From positions 124,001 through 188,000 of the forward strand of contig JAFKAC010000034.1 in assembly GCA_025766275.1 (NCBI GenBank): a stretch of 64,000 bases of DNA, given 5' to 3'. Shown here piece after piece: positions 56,363 to 64,000 of this stretch. Under the pieces are notes generated by a model. It was not told where the DNA came from. It did not search any database and saw only the letters and a program-made list of their open reading frames with translations. The position numbers and the translations under genes were made by a program. Numbering within the stretch: position 1 is the first letter of the stretch; each line of letters begins with the position of its first letter. The DNA comes from Lactarius indigo. Its lineage: Eukaryota; Basidiomycota; Agaricomycetes; Russulales; Russulaceae.

Positions 56363-58210
56363 TCACAGTCTGGTAATCAACATGGCGATCAACGCATATC
56401 CCACCATTGCGGGAGGCGCGACGAGACAGTAGGACCAGAAAATAGTGCGGCTTATAAGGCGCTCGAAAGCATCGCTTGTAGATTGCGTGATCTTCCAGAG
56501 CAGAGATTAACACCGGACGACAGCGAGCCGCCAAACTAAAAGGACCTACCTGAGCGAGAGTCAACGCGGGCGGCGATGCCAGGAGAAGCACGTGGCTCAG
56601 TATGAAAACGGGACTGCAGGTGGGATATCAGCACGTTTTGACAGATTGGCAACGAGGGATGCGCACTCTTGAAATACACGCGGGTAGCCCTGGAGTTGGC
56701 CGAACACCACAAGCGGAAGTAGCAGTGCGGGTGCAATCACCATACGGGCGAGTATGGACACGAAGACGGTCCTCCCTTCGCCCCTATTTCGGGCTTGTGT
56801 TGCGCGTAATGGTGTGCCCCTGTCCTCCTTCCACCTCCCTAGGCGGAAAAGCCTGCGGAGACTACCCACGAGAGATGCTTGTTGCTGCCCATTTAGCCCG
56901 GAGGAGGGCAACTCGGACTTATCCGGAGGGCGATGAAAATACGCGCCAAGTACGACCAGCGTTAGAGGGATTGAGCAGTCGCCCGCCTGGGAGATGGCAT
57001 CACGAATGGGACGCAGGCGCACCCCGAGCACGTGTTGCAAGGGCTGGTTGAGCGCAACAATGAGGGACAGGACAGATGCCCATAGGGGGGGCGTCATGAA
57101 ATCTGTCACATTGCTCCAGACCGAGCATCCTATGCGCACAGCTCGCTGCACTAACGTGAGAGGAGGTCGAGACCACGCTGGTCTAGGTGCATCGTCGTCC
57201 CAAGGGCTCAGGTAAGAATCCGAATCTGAAACGACTTCAACTTCGGTGTTGTCCTGGCTAGCACTGTAGACTCCAACGACGGCATCGTCCTGTAGGCCAT
57301 CACATTCTCCAGCGTCTCCACTCACTGAATCAATCTCATCGAGTAACGGTGAAATGGACCCGGTCTCGTCCGGGGGGACCGCCTTGGAAAGTAGATGGAC
57401 TCCATAACTCCAGCGAAGCTATGGCCGTCATGGGATGAGTCATGGCACAACGGTGAAGCGACAAACTGACAAACTGTCCCATAGTTCCGCAAAGGAGCAA
57501 ATAGGTGATCGCACGCCCCACTATTGCGTCCAGGGTATCATCTTGACCCCACTGGAGCCCCGGAACTGTGACTGCAAGCGATTGAAGAAGGGCGACGGGG
57601 AGAGAATTCGAGTTCATGATCATGGCTGCGGCCATGGCGAAGTTTCTGTCAGGATGAGGGTATTGAGCCATGATTGCTATCAGAGACGATTGGAATGAGG
57701 CGCACCGATGTGGGCGGTCAAGTTTGAGTAGTGACCCGAGTAGCCATGCCACGCCCAATGAGACGCCGCTAACAAGCGCGAAGAAGATCGGTATGACCCA
57801 AAGCTCTCGTAATTTATCTGGAAACGTTATGGGAATTAGGAAAGCTAGTCAAGCAAAGGTACTGACGCACCTGGTGACAGAGAAAAGGCAACTTTAGAAA
57901 ACAGCAGGCATGGGGTGAAGAAATTCACATTGATGACGTTCAGTTGCTACCAATGGCATGAGAAACTATAACAATCGAGACGAAAAAAAGGTCACACTTT
58001 CTGGGTTCTCTTATCCAGAAGGCCTCTCCAGGAAAGATAATAACCAGAAATGGACACGAGAATGACTTGGGCAATGGACTAGCATGGTGGCGGGAAGAGA
58101 TATGAGGGACTCGGAACAGCATAGAACTCGGCACTCACGCTGCAGACAGTCTGGAAAAGCGACCAAATCGGCGTTGCCTCTGTGGTCGTGAGCGTCCCGA
58201 GTGAGTGCAT
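56363..58210 (-). CDS. Auxin-efflux-carrier (AEC) family membrane transporter
   Basis: Eight exons (58139-58210, 57998-58078, 57871-57946, 57706-57817, 57471-57645, 56667-57418, 56550-56613, 56363-56491) give 486 residues. The AEC fold is two five-helix bundles. N-terminal helices include VILVSISGYYLSWRGLL, NVNFFTPCLLFSKVAF, WVIPIFFALVSGVSLGVAWL, the conserved MNSNSLPVALLQSL and ITYLLLCGTMGQFLRWSYG. A hydrophilic loop of about 100 acidic and Ser-rich residues separates the bundles. The second bundle has LWASVLSLIVALNQPLQ, ARMVIAPALLLPLVV, DPVFILSHVLLLASPPALTLAQ and the terminal VAPPAMVGYALIAMLI. Fungal members (Ecm3-like) sit in ER or vacuole membranes; substrate unknown. Confidence 0.9.
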
Positions 58211-58682
58211 GGGGCCAGAATCAAAGTCCACAAGTAAGGAGTGTGGCCAACACGACTACTTGAACACTGGGCAAAACATCGTGTAGAAAACAATAATCGC
58301 TTCAAATAAGTAGCGCTTGCCTGTGTCACATGAACCAATTACAACAAACTTGGCTCATGTGGTCCAACGCAGTTAATGTCGCCTACTTTGGAACGAAGAT
58401 AGGGCGGCCTGGATGTGATGTCTGCCAGAGGTACGTCTCCAAATGGGTAGCGCGTTCTGACAAAGCCTGGCCAACCGAAGAAGGGCCGGGTGTCATACAC
58501 TGTAACTGGAAACGGACAAGGAAATGGATATAATGTACTCAGACTCGGAAGATGCTCGGCATGATGCCCAGTTACTCGGCGATTTCAATGTACAGTAGAC
58601 GTAGAGCTTGACGTAGACTCTCCACTTTACACTTTTCAGTTACATTGACAGGCTAATGTATCCCAACTTTTCAGGTGTCCCT
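58211..58682. other. Intergenic stretch
   Basis: Promoter side of the transporter gene up to the MITE. No gene recognised. Confidence 0.45.
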
Positions 58683-58974
58683 TACAGCTGGTTCCATAAC
58701 GATTGTCCCCTGGTGACCAAATTTTGGACATAGGCGAGGTTTGAATTGGTAACTCCGCCACCGAGATGGCACAGCTCTCGAGCGCAGCAATACAGATAAC
58801 CATTCCATAACCCCAATTGTTACAAGATAACTATTCTATAACATTAATTCTGTGAGATAACCTGATTTCCTGAGAATTTCTCCCTCGACTTAATTATGAA
58901 TCCCGCTCTCGAGTTTTGGATGGCCGACTATGTTCTAAAAATGGCAGGGGACAATCGTTATGGAACCAGCTGTA
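58683..58974. mobile_element. MITE related to the Tc1/mariner-type element
   Basis: The 288-base element at 58685-58972 has perfect 28-base terminal inverted repeats beginning CAGCTGGTTCCATAACGATT and a TA on each side. It has no gene. About 130 bases of its right part (58830-58972) match the right subterminal part of the transposon at 23035-24846 (shared ATAACTATTCTATAAC, CGAGTTTTGGATG). The TIR start CAGCTG.TT.CATAAC is common to both. This is the expected relation of a non-autonomous element to its transposase source. Confidence 0.92.
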
Positions 58975-59468
58975 CTTGCGGCAATTAATTACTGAGGACG
59001 ACTTCAAATTCAAGATTCTCAAAAACATGCTTGCCAGTGAAAACATGATGTCATGATCTAATGGCCCTGCCCATAAAAAAAGTCCCCGATGCTGGCTGAG
59101 GCAGCTGCCAACTTCCACGATCCATTATTTCAGTTTCAGAAGCTCTAATTCATTGTGTTTTTTTTTTTTTTTAAATCAGTCTAATTCATTGTGTTATTTG
59201 ATTGTATTTTGCTTGACAGTCCCCTTACTATTCCAGAAAAGGATACAGTAAGGCCATACCATTCATATCAATCACGCCTGTCGAAATTTTGGGCTTTCAT
59301 AACATTGGGCTTGGGCCACCAAGTCTCGGAATACAATCCGTCTTGCATCAGCATATTCTTACATCGACTATTTACAATATTCTGTACCTTTAATTAGGAA
59401 AAGGCTACGTGTCGCAGGAGCCCTAAAAAGTAGGAAGGGCCGTCGCATAGGATATGTAAAAGTAAAAG
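58975..59468. other. Intergenic stretch
   Basis: AT-rich, with a run of 14-15 T at about 59157-59173 flanked by two copies of TCTAATTCATTGTGTT (59146-59160 and 59180-59195). No gene recognised. Confidence 0.5.
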
Positions 59469-61143
<1,675 letters not shown>

Positions 61144-61968
61144 ATGCACTCACAATTCCGTATCGCAGTAGCGACTGGCTCGCTCCCTTGTACCCACGGT
61201 CACCTTCACACTTTCGTGGGCCATGCACGCCTCGCGTCCACTTCCGCCTCCTCTTCCACGTCGCCTCCCTTTCCCTTCCCAACCCACCGCAACCCGACCC
61301 CACACCAGATCTTCCATCTCTCCCCAGGTGCCTCCCAAGCCGACATCAAAGCACGATGTACGTCCGTCTCTCACACCCACCTCTCGCCCACCAGCCGACA
61401 CATATATATGGCAGATTACGAACTCGCCCGGACATTCCACCCCGACGCGCCGGCAGCACAAGTGCTCCCCGCGACGGTGCGCCACGCGCGCTTCCACGCC
61501 GTCACCAGAGCATACGACGTTCTCCGCGGAAAACCGCACGCCTCTTTCGGAGCGGATGGCGATGACACATATGCCACCGAGCTCGCCCGGCGGAGACGCC
61601 AGCATGCCCACCGGCAGGCGTACCGCCGGCGGGCGGCGGCAGACTTTGCGGAGGCGGCGGGCGTGGGTGGGGCGGACGAGGCATGGAAGGACCAGTTGAT
61701 TATCATCGTCGGGCTCGCTGTGCGCACACCGTCTTCCTCCCCTTCCTTCCCCTGACGTCACCACTCGACTTATGTGTAGTCCCTCGTGGTGGGCTTCCTG
61801 CCCACATTGCTGTCGTTACACACGATTCCTGATGCGCGGCACCGCGCTGCGTCCGCAAACCTGGCGCGGGCTCGTGCGGACGCACGGACTTTTGGAGACG
61901 AGCGGCGCGCTGCAATTCGTGCGCGCGTAGCTGAGGATAGAGAGCACAAGGAGGAACCTTCGTTGTAA
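61144..61968 (+). CDS. DNAJC30-like mitochondrial J-domain protein
   Basis: Three exons (61144-61357, 61415-61719, 61780-61968) give 235 residues. A basic, Ser-rich N-terminus looks like a mitochondrial presequence. The J domain (about residues 50-110) contains IFHLSPGASQADIKARYYELA, the HPD motif that stimulates Hsp70 ATPase, and FHAVTRAYDVLRG. One membrane helix near the C-terminus (LIIIVGLASLVVGFLPTLLSL) is followed by an Arg/Ala-rich tail. J domain plus late single helix matches DNAJC30 layout. Confidence 0.8.
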
Positions 61969-62063
61969 TATACGTGTACCAATCGCACCATAGATAGATC
62001 ATTGCATCTGCATACTTAACATTGTTACTTTTTGTTTGTCTGCACAAAAGTTGAACAGGCAGT

Positions 62064-63126
<1,063 letters not shown>

Positions 63127-63160
63127 AGTATGATACAGTACGACAAGAAAAAAATTGAGA

Positions 63161-63234
63161 TGGCCAACGTGGGGATCGAACCCAAGACCTTCGCGTTATT
63201 AGCACGACGCTCTAACCAACTGAGCTAGTCGGCC
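63161..63234 (-). tRNA. tRNA-Ile (anticodon AAT)
   Basis: Intron-less 74-base cloverleaf. Acceptor GGCCGAC pairs with GTTGGCC (one G-U), A discriminator; D arm TAGCTCAGTTGGTTAGAG; anticodon loop CTAATAA; T arm with GGTTCGATCCC B box. A run of seven or more T follows on the minus strand (plus-strand A run at 63147-63154), serving as Pol III terminator. It begins 35 bases upstream of the TGS1 start, in the same orientation. Confidence 0.95.
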
Positions 63235-63728
63235 AGTGAAACGATTTTATTCCTTTAGCACTCAAAAGAGGTCGCACGTGATGAGCGCCTGAATGCATAC
63301 TCCTCGCACCTCGGGATCCCAACCACGATTCATCCCAACAACCAAGCCAAACTCTTGATTGACACCAAGGTACCCAGGACAACGAGCTGCACCCTGAACT
63401 TTGTGAGCGTGAAAGGAGGGGTGACTGGTTGATTCGAAGTTAGAAGATGTAGTATGCTGTAACTTGTCGTAAAAAGCTCCCGTGCAGCAGTCAGGCTCAC
63501 CAAGTTCGAGTTTATTTTCTGAGAGCCCAAGAAAGGCTTTCTTCTGAAATGGCAAAGCGACCTCAAAACGTCGTCACTCGATCTCTGAGTCTGTATCACA
63601 GTCTCTGAAACACAGAACGGCGCCATTGTATGATATAGGCACAACCACGAGTTTTGCTGTTACAGCACGAGCGGTCGCCGCATGACGTTGTGCCTCCTGT
63701 CGGAAGCCCCGGGGGAAAGCGAGGAGGT
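63235..63728. other. Intergenic stretch
   Basis: Between the tRNA and the last gene. Minus-strand open frames at 63262-63802 overlap the start of the oxidoreductase and show no recognised domain. Confidence 0.45.
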
Positions 63729-63758
63729 ATGGACACCGTGTTTCGTACACCTTCAACC

Positions 63759-64000
63759 ATGACACGCGTCAACACCCTGGTCCTCGGCCTAGTCATCGTC
63801 ATGGGGAACTCGGCGGCTTTCTCACCGTGGAGTCCCCATAATCCATTACAAGAGCCTTTTCAGACCGTCCCTTCGTTGCCCTCGGGATCGTTCCCTGTAC
63901 AGAATGCCACGCACTCGTTCTGGATGGCGGGCGCTCCTGGTGTAAACCCCCTTGCCCGCGAGGGCAGTAGTGGGCCCCTTACAACCGACGCAGATGTCTG
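63759..64000 (+). CDS. Secreted FAD-dependent oxidoreductase, 5' part only
   Basis: Open to the window end. ATG 63759 starts a signal peptide (MTRVNTLVLGLVIVMGNSAA); an in-frame ATG at 63729 would add ten residues. The mature start contains HSFWMAGAPGVNPLAREGSS and GPLTTDADV, the lead-in to the FAD-binding beta strand found in fungal secreted DAO-type (D-amino-acid-oxidase-like) oxidoreductases. The Rossmann GxGxxG motif would lie just beyond the window. Identification rests on this short lead-in, so it is moderately secure. Confidence 0.65.
   Translation, partial: MTRVNTLVLGLVIVMGNSAAFSPWSPHNPLQEPFQTVPSLPSGSFPVQNATHSFWMAGAPGVNPLAREGSSGPLTTDADV

Noticed and set aside
63262..63802. Minus-strand open frames near the window end
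   Set aside because: They overlap the oxidoreductase start, switch frames without good splice sites and carry no recognised domain.

Overview
The window reads as nuclear DNA of a basidiomycete fungus, most likely an Agaricomycete (mushroom-forming) species. Protein genes are split by many short introns of about 45-100 bases with GT..AG ends. Several families seen here are typical of these fungi: a DUF6535 membrane protein, two UstYa/DUF3328-like proteins, an F-box/WD40 protein, a seven-helix membrane protein and a basidiomycete-type GCN5-like acetyltransferase. Gene models below were built by hand from splice sites, frame continuity and family motifs. Most assembled models are exact multiples of three.

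Region 1 (1-8,170) is a repeat nest. It starts with a 700-base near-perfect inverted repeat and an array of 43-base palindromic units. These are followed by decayed LTR retrotransposons inserted into one another: a Ty1/copia-type Gag-protease fragment cut by another element's LTR, three LTRs of one family in both orientations, and two Gag-like fragments of a related kind. No reverse transcriptase or integrase remains in view.

Region 2 (8,200-22,400) is genic: a DUF6535 protein with a tandemly duplicated 3' end, a trypsin-like protease of an uncharacterised fungal family, the mitochondrial glycine-cleavage T protein, a divergent alpha-tubulin, an intron-containing tRNA-His and a Ser/Arg-rich unknown protein.

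Region 3 (23,035-29,530) holds a complete and apparently intact Tc1/mariner-type transposon, a secreted class 3 lipase and a 600-base MITE-like element.

Region 4 (29,650-44,640) is genic again: an F-box/WD40 SCF adaptor, a ZNF511-like zinc-finger protein with an RGG tail, an unknown Pro/Ser-rich protein, an SRPBCC-fold protein, a GNAT acetyltransferase, a convergent pair of UstYa-like proteins, a seven-helix membrane protein and a single-pass membrane protein.

Region 5 (44,640-49,860) is gene-poor. It carries two tiny secreted-peptide genes of matching architecture, about 2.8 kb apart.

Region 6 (49,870-64,000) contains a large coiled-coil protein, an Abp1/drebrin-like actin-binding protein, an auxin-efflux-carrier-family transporter, a MITE sharing its ends with the Tc1/mariner element, cytidine deaminase, a DNAJC30-like J protein, trimethylguanosine synthase, a tRNA-Ile and the 5' end of a secreted FAD-dependent oxidoreductase running off the window.

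Most genes are unrelated housekeeping or lineage-specific genes rather than one pathway. The parts most worth testing as something new are the pair of small secreted peptides near the UstYa pair, the autonomous/non-autonomous transposon pairing, the palindromic satellite, and the protease-like family.
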